Origin: Solilutibacter tolerans
Lineage (GTDB): Bacteria > Pseudomonadota > Gammaproteobacteria > Xanthomonadales > Xanthomonadaceae
Direction of reading: 5' to 3'
Assembly (NCBI RefSeq): GCF_900155935.1
Contig: NZ_FTLW01000001.1
Coordinates: 558,001 to 622,000 of the forward strand
DNA: 64,000 bases
A program made the position numbers and the translations under genes. Shown piece after piece: positions 20,701 to 30,341 of this stretch. Below the pieces are notes generated by a model, which saw nothing but the letters and a program-made list of their open reading frames with translations, was not told where the DNA came from and did no database searches. The first letter of the stretch is position 1; every line of letters starts with the position of its first letter.

Positions 20701-21304
20701 ACGATTATTGGGCCGCATCGACAATCTCTTCCCGTCCCCAAGGGGTGGGCTGCAATTGCTCAATATCGCATTGCCGCGATACGACGCTAAAAAGGACAAG
20801 TGGCAGGATGTTGAACTCGATTTCGGCAAGCGCGTGCCGGCTTTCATCGATTGGTTGGCCGCGCGTTTGACATTGCCCGTCGATTTGCCTTTGCGGTGTA
20901 CCTTCAGCACGCAGACGCCTGATGCCTGGGCCGCGGGACTGGAGTTGGCAGATGCCGCATTCCGTGATGGCGATTTGTCACGCACTGAACTGGAGCAGCG
21001 TTTGGCGAGGCTGGTCACATGGTGGCGGTCGGCAGATCGACATCCGCTGCGCTATTTTCCGCGCACCAGCTGGGCTGCATGGCAGGCCGTGCAAGAAAGT
21101 GATTTGGATGTCGCCTCAGTAGTGCGCAAGACATGGGCATCGAGTGATTACAAAACGGGCGAGCGAGACTTCGCGCCTGGCTATGCGGCGATGTTGGCGG
21201 GCGATGATGCGTTCGCCATCGGCTCACCCGCGCTTGGTGAACTGCAAGAATTTGCACGAGACCTTGCCGCGACATTGCACGTCGGCTTCGGGGCAGGGCA
21301 ATGA
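17741..21304 (+). CDS. recC: Exodeoxyribonuclease V gamma subunit RecC
   Basis: RecC holds RecB and RecD together, splits the incoming duplex and recognises Chi. The 1187-residue protein starts with IYRASRLEALLDPFRDLLA and shows RecC-family blocks such as VIAAHPGMKQWLTGALARRMG, LYSQYLVYRADWLDAW, LHVFGASHLAPAELAML, RFIAVLGLDDGVFPR and RDRLHLSYIGEGVRDG. Like the family, it lacks helicase ATPase motifs. It is first in recC-recB-recD-DUF938, and its stop overlaps the recB ATG by four bases. It follows the transglycosylase gene by only 49 bases, so it may be partly read through from it. Confidence 0.95.
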   Translation: MIDVAQSHHALPQIKAERETTGLVIYRASRLEALLDPFRDLLAATWPEDPLTPQTVIAAHPGMKQWLTGALARRMGEAGIVANLDVVLPSTWIDRLAQSRLGAQAVSLPRWQRAHLRWNLHEWLGDVASVPGLDDPRIRRFLDPSLSAAERSRRRFQLADRLARLYSQYLVYRADWLDAWASGITHFATRNTRDPQLIATEAQLLAPLWRQAVADIGTYRSQVVADLIGTLNASSQGAASLPALHVFGASHLAPAELAMLRAYAKQALVALYLPDPCRDYWGVLGEGDAASWRTQEEVLIDEADGGDWWRSQGHELLARWGRLGQHFFAALADGDVREDIRHWRDTDDASPTNRLQRIQQSIRQVDEGLITPSADVAAEMRDASLRVHIAHTPQRELEILRDAMLDANERGITPGEMLVMAPDIRRYLPLIPALFGTPGDAREPLPYHLADVPMSRAHPLFAAFERWLALPASRVGVDDILDLMSMPEVARRFGLDAGGLEALNTLLEESRVAWSLDPTHRAGFGVPAIAENGFAWALDRMLAGYLMSDTAAEADVALRLPDDTELLPLSNILGDHADAVGALDALLQQVQRLTSHADVVMPASQWAQFFREISERVLRIDRSDHDAREAWDALQRLIASLADETAGAGVDPELHFVVVVERLRDALAAVPERQPFLLGGATFSGMVPQRAIPFRFIAVLGLDDGVFPRNADHGGLDLMAKLRRLGDRDQRFDDRYLFLETVMSARDRLHLSYIGEGVRDGQARNPASPLAELAAVLSRADAAASEDMKKAVPWRVKHPLQPFDARYFDDGKDSDPRLFSYAARHAGMRATAHAPRIVEATRVESQLESHTTDTVLLDVFKSYWRDPAKDLLRRRMDISLDALEDTQLSAEEPLDARLSRFDSVARRLLFEGALGDADWWPEQAPDWLRLDGRLPAGQPGRDAWQHERELTRVVANALREQGAVDAASAERESLEIELSLPPGTGAERLLGRIDNLFPSPRGGLQLLNIALPRYDAKKDKWQDVELDFGKRVPAFIDWLAARLTLPVDLPLRCTFSTQTPDAWAAGLELADAAFRDGDLSRTELEQRLARLVTWWRSADRHPLRYFPRTSWAAWQAVQESDLDVASVVRKTWASSDYKTGERDFAPGYAAMLAGDDAFAIGSPALGELQEFARDLAATLHVGFGAGQ

Positions 21305-24300
21305 ACGCCACCACGCCCCCCAACGACTGGCGAGGCCTCAATCTGGATCAGGGAGGTCGAACCCTGATCGAGGCGAGCGCCGGGACCGGCAAGACCTGGA
21401 CCATCGCGGTGCTCTATCTGCGCCTGCTGCTCGAGCAAGCCTTGGGGCCGCGGCAAATCGTCGTTACTACATTTACCGATGCAGCAGCCAGCGAATTGCG
21501 CGAACGTCTGCGTGACCGTTTGCGTTGGGCAGAAGACGAAGCCTTGAGTTTTGATGCAACCTTGCCGTACGACGCCACGGCATCCACGGACATTCTTTGG
21601 CTGCATCAGCGCTGGCGTAATGATGCCGAGCAACGCGAGCGTGACTTGCAGCGATTGCGGCTTGCATTGGCTGAACTGGATCGCGCACCGATCTCCACGT
21701 TGCACGGACTGTGTGCACGCATCCTGGCCGAGCACCCTTTCGCCGCAGGTGGGCGATTCGTGCAAGGCGAGTTGGTCGATGGCGCGGCCTGGATGGCCGA
21801 AATCGCCGCTGATCTGCGCCGCACTTTGACCCAAAGTGATGCCGATGAACTGGATGTCTGGCTACCTCAGGCATTGCGTGTGCATTTGACCAGGTCGCCG
21901 GACGCACGCCAGATGGGACGCCTGCTTGCACCTGGCACCGACGTGCCCTTGATCAATGCGCCTGATTGGCCCGGCGTGGAGGTGGTCGAGGCCTTGCGCG
22001 CAGGTACGCGAGCGGGGCTATTCAAAGCCAATAGCCTGCAGCCACAAGCCTGGATCGCTGCAGCGAACTTCATCGAGACGCGTGGCGGCGCGCCTATCGA
22101 TGAGAAGCTGCTGAAAGCGCTGCCTCTGCAAGAAGGCCTGAAAGGCGTGCTGAAAGGTGCGGCAAATGATGAGGGGCTTGCACGAGCTGCAGCTGTATCG
22201 CCATTGGTCGCTGAATTTGTCGCGTCGTTGCAGTCAAGTGATTTGCAACAACTTTGGCATCGCATTCGCGCATGGGGGCTGTTGCAAAAATCGCGGCAGG
22301 CTGAACGCCATGACCAGCGCAGCTTTGATGACTTGCTCTCGAGCGTGCAATCGGCATTGCTGGCAGAACAAGGTGACGCCACGCGTCCACTCGCCGATGC
22401 ACTGTGCGCGGCTTGGCCTGTCGCACTGGTGGATGAGTTCCAGGATACAGATGGCGTGCAGTACGGCATTCTGGATGCCATCTATCGTGATGTCGAAGGA
22501 CAGCCGCGTGGCCGTTTGGTGATGATCGGCGACCCCAAGCAGGCGATTTATCGCTTCCGTGGCGGCGATATCCACAGTTATCAGCGTGCGGCCCATAGCG
22601 CCGACGCAAATGGACATCTTCGACTCGATACCAATCAGCGTTCTTCGCGTGGCTTGGTCGATGCGGTCAACCAGTTTTTCGCCGCCAGCGGTCCGTCACT
22701 GGATGCAGGCGGTGGCGCATCGTCCGGCATCGAATATCACGCGGTAGCGGCCAGTGGCCGACGCGACGCCGAGCCGCTGCGGATAAAGGGCGAAGTGTCA
22801 TCGCAACCTCTGGTCATCCATTACCAGGAGGATGCACCGGAATTGCAAGAGCCCCGCATCGAAGCGGCATTGGTTGCTTGTGCGAATGACATTGCGCAGA
22901 TGCTTGGATCTGGTGATGTCCTGATCGGCAACAAACCACTCACACCCGCAGACATCGCGGTCCTGTTACCCACGCATGGACAGATCCAGCGCATGCGTCG
23001 TTTGCTTGAGTTGCGCGGCGTGCCCTGCGTATCACGATCCAAGTCCAGTGTCTTCATGGGCGAGACCGCACGTGATCTGCAATTGATCCTGCATGGCGTG
23101 GCAAACCCAGGCCGCGCATCATTCATCAGGGCGGCATTGGCGTCGCCGCTATGGGGTATGCCTCTTGCACAAATCCGTGCGATGGATGCCGATCCTTCGG
23201 CCATGCAGGCGATCAGCGGCCAATTCCATCGTTGGCAGTCGGCTTGGCAGTCGCGCGGCGTGCAAGCCGTAGTAGATGCGGTGGTCGAGCAGCTCGGCCC
23301 GCACTGGTTGTCAAGGACAGAGGGCGAACGCGTGCTCACCGACGTCCGTCACCTCGGCGAAGAGCTGCAGTCGCAGGCGGACGAAGGCCTGGGTCCGCAG
23401 GCCCTGCTTGGATGGTTGGCCGCGCAGCGTGCCGGCGAAACCGATGGTGAAGAAAGTGCCAGCGAATCGCGCCAGCTGCGCATCGAGTCCGAAGCCGCAC
23501 GCGTTCAATTGATGACACTCCACGCAAGCAAGGGTCTGGAGTTCCCGGTCGTGTTTCTGCCCTTGATGTGGGCACATGGCGAGCGGCGTGAGAACGAATT
23601 CGTCGTATTGAACGATCCGATCACGGGCATGCGCCAACTGCGCACCGACGATGCGGCCAAGCAGCAGGCTGCCCGAGAAATGCAGGATGAACGTTTCCGC
23701 GTTTTCTATGTCGCGCTGACTCGTGCTATCCACGCCTGCCATGTGTATGCGCTTCCGCCATCCCGTAGCAAGGCCTACGGCGATACCCGCGGCACTGCGC
23801 TCGACATCCTCTTGGCACGCATGCCGCACGATGTGATGAGCCTAGGACTGATTGATGCGACGCCACGTATCGGTTGGCAACAAGGTTGGCGCAGCGAGGG
23901 GAGCGTGCACTACGCGGCCGCCGTTGAAAATGACGTGCGTGGAAAGGCTCGCGATATGCCGCCTGCACGTTCAGCACCATTGCCATCGCGCCACAGCTTC
24001 AGCACGCTGACGCGCGGCTTGCATGCAAGTGATGGCAGTCAGGCTCCTGCAGCGTCCGACGAGATGGCGGAGGAGTGGGTCGATGTTGCATCCGATCAGC
24101 TTCATGAGGTGGGTGAGCATCCTGCGTTGCTGGCCTTGCAGGATGTGCGCGGCACCGGCATCGGCAATGCGATTCACGCAATCTACGAACATCGTGACAT
24201 CGGCCTGCCCGTGCGGGAGCAGCCCGCGTTGTTGCGCAAGTCGTTGCGAGAACAAGGGCTGTGGAATAGCGACATCGCCGGGCAATCATTGGCCAAGCGC

Positions 24301-24867
24301 GTGGCCGAGCGCATTGATGCCACGCTCGCCACGCCGTTGGCTGATGACATGCCTACGTTGGGTTCATTGCCGGCGAACGATTTGCGCGCGGAGATGGGTT
24401 TCCATTTTTCCCTGGATGAGACGTCATTGCAGGCCTTGCGGCAAGCATGCGATGCGCATGGCGAGCCGACGTTGGTGCCACGGGGCGCACGTCATCTGGT
24501 TGGCCTCATGACCGGCAAGATCGATCTGCTTTTCCGACATGACGGCCGCATCCATGTGCTGGATTACAAGGGAAATTTCCTCGGGACGCGCATCCAGGAT
24601 TACCAGGGCACCTCCCTGCAGCGTGCAATGCAGCACGCAAATTACCCGTTTCAGGCGCTGCTCTACACCATCGCGCTTGAACGTCATTTGCGCTTGCGTT
24701 TGCCTGCTTACGACCGTGCGCGGCACTTGGGCGATGCCTGGTATCTGTTCGTGCGCGCAGCGGGTCTAGCACCCAGCACAGGCATCTGGCGACATCGTTT
24801 TGCAGATGGTTTGCTGGATGACGTGGACAAAGCCTTGCCAGGGGTGAAGGTGGAGGTCGTTGCATGA
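21301..24867 (+). CDS. recB: Exodeoxyribonuclease V beta subunit RecB
   Basis: Slow 3'-5' helicase and the only nuclease of RecBCD. The 1188-residue protein has Walker A EASAGTGKTW (Lys31), helicase motifs including FTDAAASELRERLRDRL, VDEFQDTDGVQ, IGDPKQAIYRFRGGDI and VQLMTLHASKGLEFPVVFLP, and VFYVALTRA. The C-terminal nuclease carries GKIDLLF (Asp1075) and LDYKGN (Asp1088, Lys1090), the same spacing as the catalytic D-D-K triad of E. coli RecB, so it should be active. It is coupled by ATGA overlap to recC before and recD after. Confidence 0.97.
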   Translation: MNATTPPNDWRGLNLDQGGRTLIEASAGTGKTWTIAVLYLRLLLEQALGPRQIVVTTFTDAAASELRERLRDRLRWAEDEALSFDATLPYDATASTDILWLHQRWRNDAEQRERDLQRLRLALAELDRAPISTLHGLCARILAEHPFAAGGRFVQGELVDGAAWMAEIAADLRRTLTQSDADELDVWLPQALRVHLTRSPDARQMGRLLAPGTDVPLINAPDWPGVEVVEALRAGTRAGLFKANSLQPQAWIAAANFIETRGGAPIDEKLLKALPLQEGLKGVLKGAANDEGLARAAAVSPLVAEFVASLQSSDLQQLWHRIRAWGLLQKSRQAERHDQRSFDDLLSSVQSALLAEQGDATRPLADALCAAWPVALVDEFQDTDGVQYGILDAIYRDVEGQPRGRLVMIGDPKQAIYRFRGGDIHSYQRAAHSADANGHLRLDTNQRSSRGLVDAVNQFFAASGPSLDAGGGASSGIEYHAVAASGRRDAEPLRIKGEVSSQPLVIHYQEDAPELQEPRIEAALVACANDIAQMLGSGDVLIGNKPLTPADIAVLLPTHGQIQRMRRLLELRGVPCVSRSKSSVFMGETARDLQLILHGVANPGRASFIRAALASPLWGMPLAQIRAMDADPSAMQAISGQFHRWQSAWQSRGVQAVVDAVVEQLGPHWLSRTEGERVLTDVRHLGEELQSQADEGLGPQALLGWLAAQRAGETDGEESASESRQLRIESEAARVQLMTLHASKGLEFPVVFLPLMWAHGERRENEFVVLNDPITGMRQLRTDDAAKQQAAREMQDERFRVFYVALTRAIHACHVYALPPSRSKAYGDTRGTALDILLARMPHDVMSLGLIDATPRIGWQQGWRSEGSVHYAAAVENDVRGKARDMPPARSAPLPSRHSFSTLTRGLHASDGSQAPAASDEMAEEWVDVASDQLHEVGEHPALLALQDVRGTGIGNAIHAIYEHRDIGLPVREQPALLRKSLREQGLWNSDIAGQSLAKRVAERIDATLATPLADDMPTLGSLPANDLRAEMGFHFSLDETSLQALRQACDAHGEPTLVPRGARHLVGLMTGKIDLLFRHDGRIHVLDYKGNFLGTRIQDYQGTSLQRAMQHANYPFQALLYTIALERHLRLRLPAYDRARHLGDAWYLFVRAAGLAPSTGIWRHRFADGLLDDVDKALPGVKVEVVA

Positions 24868-26624
24868 TCCAGGCTGGACAACGCTTCGACTTCAAACCGA
24901 ATGAGACCTGGGGTGCCCAAGACGATCTCCGCACGGTAGATCGTGCAGTCGCGCGTTGGGTCATTGCGCACGGCGGCAGCCCGGGTTTGGCCAGGTTGGC
25001 AGCGCAAGCCAGTCTCGCCGATGGGCGCGGGGATAGCGCACTGCGTATCGATGAAGATGTGTTGCGCGGTGTGCTCACCGATTCCGAGTGGGTAGGGAAT
25101 GCAGCTTCGAATAGTCAGCCGTTTGTTGTCGATGGCGACCTGTTCTACTTACGCCGCAATTTCCTCAACGAAGTCGCAGTCGCCACGATGCTGCATCAAC
25201 GCCTTCGGTCTTTCGATGTCGAAGACGAGACACTCGATTTGCATGGTCTGTTCGATGAGGCGGGCGGCAATGCGCAAGCAGGCCAGGTTGAGGCGGTTCG
25301 CAAAGCCCTGGACCGTCGCCTCTTCGTGTTGACTGGTGGGCCAGGTACCGGCAAGACCACAACCGTCCTACGCTTGTTGATGGCGGCCTCTCGCAACCAC
25401 CGCTCACATCACGACGAATGGCCGCGCATCTTGTTGGCAGCGCCTACCGGCAAGGCAGCTCAGCGACTGGGTGAGTCTCTGCGTAACGCCACGCCAGAAG
25501 ATTTCCCCACCGATTGGCAGGACGCGTTGCTCCACGTGCAATCTGGAGCGACCGGCACCCTGCATCGGTTGTTGGGTAGTCGTGGCACGCGTGGGGGGTT
25601 TTCGCGTGACAGCGAGAACCCGCTGGATGCAGATATCGTCGTGGTCGATGAAGCCTCGATGCTTGATCTTGCCTTGCTGCGGGCCTTGCTCTCTGCGCTG
25701 CGGCCGCAGACGCGCCTGGTATTGGTAGGGGATGCGGATCAGCTGGACTCGGTTGGTACGGGCTCCGTGCTGCAAGACATCGTCGTTGCATTGGATGGTG
25801 AAGCAGGCCAGCATCTGCAGCGCCTGCGACATGCCTACCGCGCCGATGCGGCATTGCGTCCCTTGAACGAGGCCGTGCGCATTGGCGATGCCACTGCATT
25901 TAATGCAGGCTTGAACTCGGCGAGTGCGCAGGCCCTGCATCGACCCGTAGGCACGGTGTCTGAACTCACCGCACAACTGGATGCATGGAGCGATGCGATC
26001 CTCCTCGATTACCGTGCGCACCGCATCGATAAGCCGGTGAATGAAGCGGAGTCCGATCACATCCCCCAGTTGCTGGCGGCGGCGGGGCAGCGACAATTGC
26101 TTTGCGCGCTGCGCGAGGGGCCTTTCGGTGCAGCAGGGCTCAATGCTGCCATCGAAACCCGTCTGTCGCCCGCGTTGCAAAGCGAGAGTGGGACGAGCCC
26201 GGGGGCGCGTTGGTATCCCGGCCGCCGCATCCTCATTACCCGCAATGATGCTGCCAGTGGCTTGTTCAACGGCGACATCGGCCTATGCCTGTTAGACACA
26301 GAGGGTCGCTTGCGTGCCTGGTTCCAAGGTGGCGATGTGAAGCCCCGCTCATTCGATGTCGGATCGCTGCCGCCGCACGAGCCTGCCTTCGCGATGACCG
26401 TGCACAAAGCCCAGGGCTCAGAATACGACGAAGTCGCCGTGCTGTTGCCACCCCAGGCAGAACATCCCTTGCTGTCGCGGCAATGGTTTTACACTGCGAT
26501 TTCGCGTGCACGCAGGGCGCTACATTTATGGGGAAGTGACGCGGCCGTGCGCCATGCCATCGATCATCCAGCACGGCGTAGCAGTGGGTTGTCGCGGCGC
26601 ATTCGCACAGCGATTTCGCCATGA
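24864..26624 (+). CDS. recD: Exodeoxyribonuclease V alpha subunit RecD
   Basis: Fast 5'-3' superfamily 1B helicase of RecBCD. The 586-residue protein has an N-terminal RecC-contact domain, Walker A GGPGTGKTTT (Lys164), AAPTGKAAQRLGESL (motif Ia), VVDEASMLDLALL (motif II), LVGDADQLDSVGTG (motif III) and the C-terminal AFAMTVHKAQGSEYD with AISRARRALHLWG (motifs V-VI). Length matches family RecD. It overlaps recB and the following methyltransferase gene by four bases each. Confidence 0.96.
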   Translation: MIQAGQRFDFKPNETWGAQDDLRTVDRAVARWVIAHGGSPGLARLAAQASLADGRGDSALRIDEDVLRGVLTDSEWVGNAASNSQPFVVDGDLFYLRRNFLNEVAVATMLHQRLRSFDVEDETLDLHGLFDEAGGNAQAGQVEAVRKALDRRLFVLTGGPGTGKTTTVLRLLMAASRNHRSHHDEWPRILLAAPTGKAAQRLGESLRNATPEDFPTDWQDALLHVQSGATGTLHRLLGSRGTRGGFSRDSENPLDADIVVVDEASMLDLALLRALLSALRPQTRLVLVGDADQLDSVGTGSVLQDIVVALDGEAGQHLQRLRHAYRADAALRPLNEAVRIGDATAFNAGLNSASAQALHRPVGTVSELTAQLDAWSDAILLDYRAHRIDKPVNEAESDHIPQLLAAAGQRQLLCALREGPFGAAGLNAAIETRLSPALQSESGTSPGARWYPGRRILITRNDAASGLFNGDIGLCLLDTEGRLRAWFQGGDVKPRSFDVGSLPPHEPAFAMTVHKAQGSEYDEVAVLLPPQAEHPLLSRQWFYTAISRARRALHLWGSDAAVRHAIDHPARRSSGLSRRIRTAISP

Positions 26625-27277
26625 AACCGTTTTCCGAAGCCAATGAGCGCAACAAGGCACCGATTCTTGATGTGTTGCAAAAGCATTTGCGAGTTTCGAC
26701 TCGTGTGCTTGAGATTGGTAGCGGCACGGGTCAGCACGCGGTGCATTTCTCTGCAGGCTTGCCGCACCTGGTGTGGCAGCCCACTGATCAACTGCAGCAT
26801 CTCGATGGGATCATGCAGTGGGTGGATGAGGCTGGATTGTCCAACCTTCGCAAGCCCTTGCCGTTGTGGGTGCAAGTGGATGATGCCGTTTCTGGTTTGG
26901 TGAGCACGAATGTATCCACTTTCCGGAAATTGCTGGAAGAAAGCGAATCCGGAACAGGCTTCGATGCCGCGTTTACTGCCAACACGCTCCACATCATGGG
27001 ATGGCCTGAGGTCGAAGCCTTGTTTGCCGCCTTGCCAACGATGTTGCGCAGCGGCCCGAGCGCACTCATCGTCTATGGCCCGTTCAATCGGGATGGCGAA
27101 TTTACCAGCGAAAGCAATCGCCATTTCGACGCATGGCTCAAGGCGCGCGACCCACGATCAGGTATCCGTGATGCAGAAGCCGTTGGTGCCTTGGCGTATG
27201 CACAAGGCTTTGAATTGATCGACGACCTGGCCATGCCGGCCAATAACCGGATGCTGGTGTGGCGTCGAGCGCCATGA
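26621..27277 (+). CDS. DUF938 class I SAM-dependent methyltransferase
   Basis: 218-residue protein that starts MKPFSEANERNKAPILDVL, the DUF938 signature. Motif I VLEIGSGTGQHAVHFSA binds SAM, followed by WQPTD, FDAAFTANTLHIM (motif IV region) and the family's YGPFNRDGEFTSESN and FELIDDLAMPANNRMLVW. Substrate unknown. It is the last gene of the recCBD operon, coupled to recD by ATGA and closed by a terminator. No direct link between DUF938 and RecBCD is known to me. Confidence 0.9.
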   Translation: MKPFSEANERNKAPILDVLQKHLRVSTRVLEIGSGTGQHAVHFSAGLPHLVWQPTDQLQHLDGIMQWVDEAGLSNLRKPLPLWVQVDDAVSGLVSTNVSTFRKLLEESESGTGFDAAFTANTLHIMGWPEVEALFAALPTMLRSGPSALIVYGPFNRDGEFTSESNRHFDAWLKARDPRSGIRDAEAVGALAYAQGFELIDDLAMPANNRMLVWRRAP

Positions 27278-27302
27278 AAAACCCCGCCGAAGCGGGGCTT
27301 TT
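27278..27302. terminator. Bidirectional intrinsic terminator between recCBD-DUF938 and the TonB receptor
   Basis: A 6-bp CCCCGC/GCGGGG stem with a CGAA loop is flanked by A-runs on one side and T-runs on the other, so it can stop transcription from both converging operons. Confidence 0.82.
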
Positions 27303-27324
27303 CGTCAAGCAGCCAGGCCGTGAC

Positions 27325-30216
27325 TCAGTAGAAGTTGTACTCCAACAGTAAGGTGTAGGCGCGGCCACGTGGATCCGCGATGCGTGGCTCCCACGCGGCA
27401 CCAGACGCGAAGTCGTTCTGGTGTGCGGTGAACGGCGGGTCTTCATCGAACAGGTTCTTGATGCCGAAGCCCAGCTTCAATTTCGGGATGCCGGTCCAAC
27501 TCACGCTGTAGTTATACGTCGTATAGCTGTCGACTTTTTGCTGCCAATCGGCTGGCACATACGTGCCGTTGGCTACGCTCACCGGATACTCGTCGTAGTA
27601 ACCATCGCGGTACAGCTGGCTCAGGTTGTGCGTCCAATTGCCACGGTTCCAACCAAAATTGAGCGTGTGCTTCCAGCGGATCGGCAAATTGTAGTAACGA
27701 ACGTAGCTGCCGACCAGGTTGTTGCCGTAGGGCAGTGATTCGAGCGCCTTGGTCTGGAAGTTTTCGATCCAGCTGCCGTTGAGGCCCAAGTTCCACTTGC
27801 CGCCCGCCAACTCGCCGTTGAAGTTGATGTCGACTTCCACGCCGCTCATCAAGCTGCCGCCAGAGTTGATGAAACGACGATCAATCTGGATGATTTCGCC
27901 GCTGGCATCACGGATCCAATTATCACGGAACAGATCGTAGTACTGGATCAGCACGTCACGCGGGGCCGAACGAATGGTGTTGGTGCGCTCGATCTGCCAC
28001 CAGTCCAGCGCGATGTTGAACCACTCGTTGGGTGAGAACACCAAGCCGAAGCTCTTCTGAGTGGACTCTTCCGGCTCCAGCGTTTCCTTGCCACCGAATA
28101 GTTCGACCGGGCGAATTGTCTCGCAACCCGGCACGGTCTGATTGGCGCGGCCGCTCGGGCAGGTTTCAGGATCGGCAAGATCCAGGCCCGTGTACTGGAC
28201 TTCGGACACGCCGTTGTAGAGCTGGTTGAACGAAGGCACCTTGAAGCCCGTGCTGTACGCGCCACGGAACAGCAACGAGTCGATCGGACGCCACTTGAAC
28301 GACACCTTTGGATTGGTGGTGCTGCCGAAGCCGCTGTAATCGTCGTAACGCCCCGCCAGCGTGATGTCGAAGGTGCGATGCAGGGGCAGATAGAACTCGG
28401 CATAGACCGCGCGGATATCGCGGCTGACATTGTCGAGAGCATTCGCATCATCGAACGGTGCATTGAACACGGTGCGTTTGTCTGCACGGTTGTCGCCGTT
28501 GAACTGGAATTCCTCGCGCCGGATGTCGATACCAGTGGCCATCGCGACAGCACCGCCTGGCAGGTTCCAGCCCAGGTCACCCGTGATCGATGCATCGAAG
28601 GAGGTCACGATCGACTCGCCACCATACAAAGTGACGCCTTGTGCCGAAGCGGCTTGCAGTGCAGCCATCGCCTCCGGGCTCTGACTTTGACCCGGCTCAA
28701 GGAATGGATTGATCAAGCCGCTACCGAGCGCCTGCTTTAAGGCATCGGTGTAATGGAAGCCGGTGCCAAGCACGGATTCGGATTCGCTCGATGCGCGCGA
28801 CAGGCCCATGTCATACGACCAATCGTTGAAGATCAGTCCGCCCAAACCGGCGACGAAACGATAGGAATCCGTGGTGGTCTTGATTTCACGCGGGCCACAG
28901 GCCATGCAACGCCAACGGTAGGCAATGGGTGCGCCGTAGTTCAATTGCCCTGCACCAAAATACCCTGACAAGGCGTTGTAAACCTTGTCATACGTTGCAC
29001 GGGTGGTGGCATTGAGCGGATACCACGTCGTTGGGCCTAGCGACGTGGCAGCAGCGCTAGTGCTGGACGAGATCTGGTTCGGCTCGAAAGTCTTGGCGAC
29101 TTCGACGCGCGAGCCGGTCAACTCGACATAGGCCTCATGGTTTTCGCTGATCTTGAAGGTCGCACGACCGATGAAGTCGAGACTGTCTTGTGGCTGGATG
29201 ATCACCGCAGCAGCCGGATAATCCCATGCGCAGGCAAAGCGCGAGGCTGGCGAGTTCCAGAGGCGGTAGTCATATGCGCCCATGTTCGGGCCGGCATTTT
29301 CGCAGCCCGCTCCGCCCGGGATGTTGTAGATGTTGACGGCGGTATAGCGTGTCGTGCCGCCGGCCGGATCCAGTACACCATTGCGTAGCATGCTGGTGGA
29401 GCCCACGCCCGTGCTGCCCAGGCTGAAGACCGTACCGAACGGGGTGCCGCGCGTGTCGGGAGACAGGCCGCGAGCAGGCTGGAAGGTGTTGGAGAAGTCG
29501 CGCTGGTCACCCCGCAGGATGTTGTTGCGCTTAGCGCTGATCGTACCGAAGGCATTCCAGCGGTCTTTGTCGAGGTCGCCATGGCCGAACAGCAGGCTGG
29601 TGCGATAGATGTTGCCGCCGCCAGCTTCGGTGACATCGGCGAAAGCCGAGACCTGCGCGCCTTGGTAATCGCGTTTGGTGATGAAGTTGATCACGCCGCC
29701 GATCGCATCCGTGCCATAGATGGCTGATGCGCCATCACGCAGGATTTCGACGCGATCGATGGCCGCGAACGGAATTGCATTCAAGTCCACCGCGCGGCCT
29801 TTCAGGCCATGGGTGGCGACGCGGCGACCATTCAACAGCACGAGCGTGGCGTCGGCGCCTTGGCCGCGCAGGTTCGCACCGGATACACCGTTGTTGCCGC
29901 GCTGGTCTTCGTGGACGATGCCCGCATTGCTCGACAGATTGTCGGAGCCGTTGCCCGCGATGTTGAGGTAGCTCAGCAATTGCTCAGCAGAGGTGATGCC
30001 CTGCTGGTCGATCTCCTCTTTGCTGAAAGAGGTGATCGGCAACGATTCCTCGGCCTCGGCACGTTTGATGCGCGAACCGGTCACCGTCACCTGATCCAGT
30101 GTTTTTTGTGTCGGGTTGCTGGTGGTCGCGGCATCTTGTGCCACGGCAGGCATGGCCATGGCGGCCAACAGCGCGACGCAAAGATGGCGGAGCTTGGGTG
30201 TCGGACGGGTTTGCAT
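27325..30216 (-). CDS. TonB-dependent outer membrane receptor
   Basis: 963-residue outer-membrane receptor; ligand unknown. The ATG at 30216 follows AGGGGAG. The signal peptide ends near PAVA-QDA. The TonB-box-like LDQVTVTGSRIKRAEAEESLP is followed by a plug with QGITSAEQLLSYL, NLRGQGADATLVLLNGRR, DRVEILRDGASAIYGTDAIG and GVINFITKRD, then a long barrel ending LLLEYNFY with terminal aromatic residue. The plug type (LNGRRVA, RDGASAIYG) is the one common in Xanthomonadaceae receptors for peptides, sugars or plant polymers. Single-gene unit. Confidence 0.93.
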   Translation of the reverse strand: MQTRPTPKLRHLCVALLAAMAMPAVAQDAATTSNPTQKTLDQVTVTGSRIKRAEAEESLPITSFSKEEIDQQGITSAEQLLSYLNIAGNGSDNLSSNAGIVHEDQRGNNGVSGANLRGQGADATLVLLNGRRVATHGLKGRAVDLNAIPFAAIDRVEILRDGASAIYGTDAIGGVINFITKRDYQGAQVSAFADVTEAGGGNIYRTSLLFGHGDLDKDRWNAFGTISAKRNNILRGDQRDFSNTFQPARGLSPDTRGTPFGTVFSLGSTGVGSTSMLRNGVLDPAGGTTRYTAVNIYNIPGGAGCENAGPNMGAYDYRLWNSPASRFACAWDYPAAAVIIQPQDSLDFIGRATFKISENHEAYVELTGSRVEVAKTFEPNQISSSTSAAATSLGPTTWYPLNATTRATYDKVYNALSGYFGAGQLNYGAPIAYRWRCMACGPREIKTTTDSYRFVAGLGGLIFNDWSYDMGLSRASSESESVLGTGFHYTDALKQALGSGLINPFLEPGQSQSPEAMAALQAASAQGVTLYGGESIVTSFDASITGDLGWNLPGGAVAMATGIDIRREEFQFNGDNRADKRTVFNAPFDDANALDNVSRDIRAVYAEFYLPLHRTFDITLAGRYDDYSGFGSTTNPKVSFKWRPIDSLLFRGAYSTGFKVPSFNQLYNGVSEVQYTGLDLADPETCPSGRANQTVPGCETIRPVELFGGKETLEPEESTQKSFGLVFSPNEWFNIALDWWQIERTNTIRSAPRDVLIQYYDLFRDNWIRDASGEIIQIDRRFINSGGSLMSGVEVDINFNGELAGGKWNLGLNGSWIENFQTKALESLPYGNNLVGSYVRYYNLPIRWKHTLNFGWNRGNWTHNLSQLYRDGYYDEYPVSVANGTYVPADWQQKVDSYTTYNYSVSWTGIPKLKLGFGIKNLFDEDPPFTAHQNDFASGAAWEPRIADPRGRAYTLLLEYNFY

Positions 30217-30341
30217 CAAGTAACTCCCCTTGGGAAAGCGAATGAACGGAAGGACCGCAGGCCTTTTCGCCTGATCGCCTGCCGTTGACCGCCCCCTGAT
30301 GCAGTTCCCGGCAGGTGCATCCTGCCGCCTAATCTATTCCT

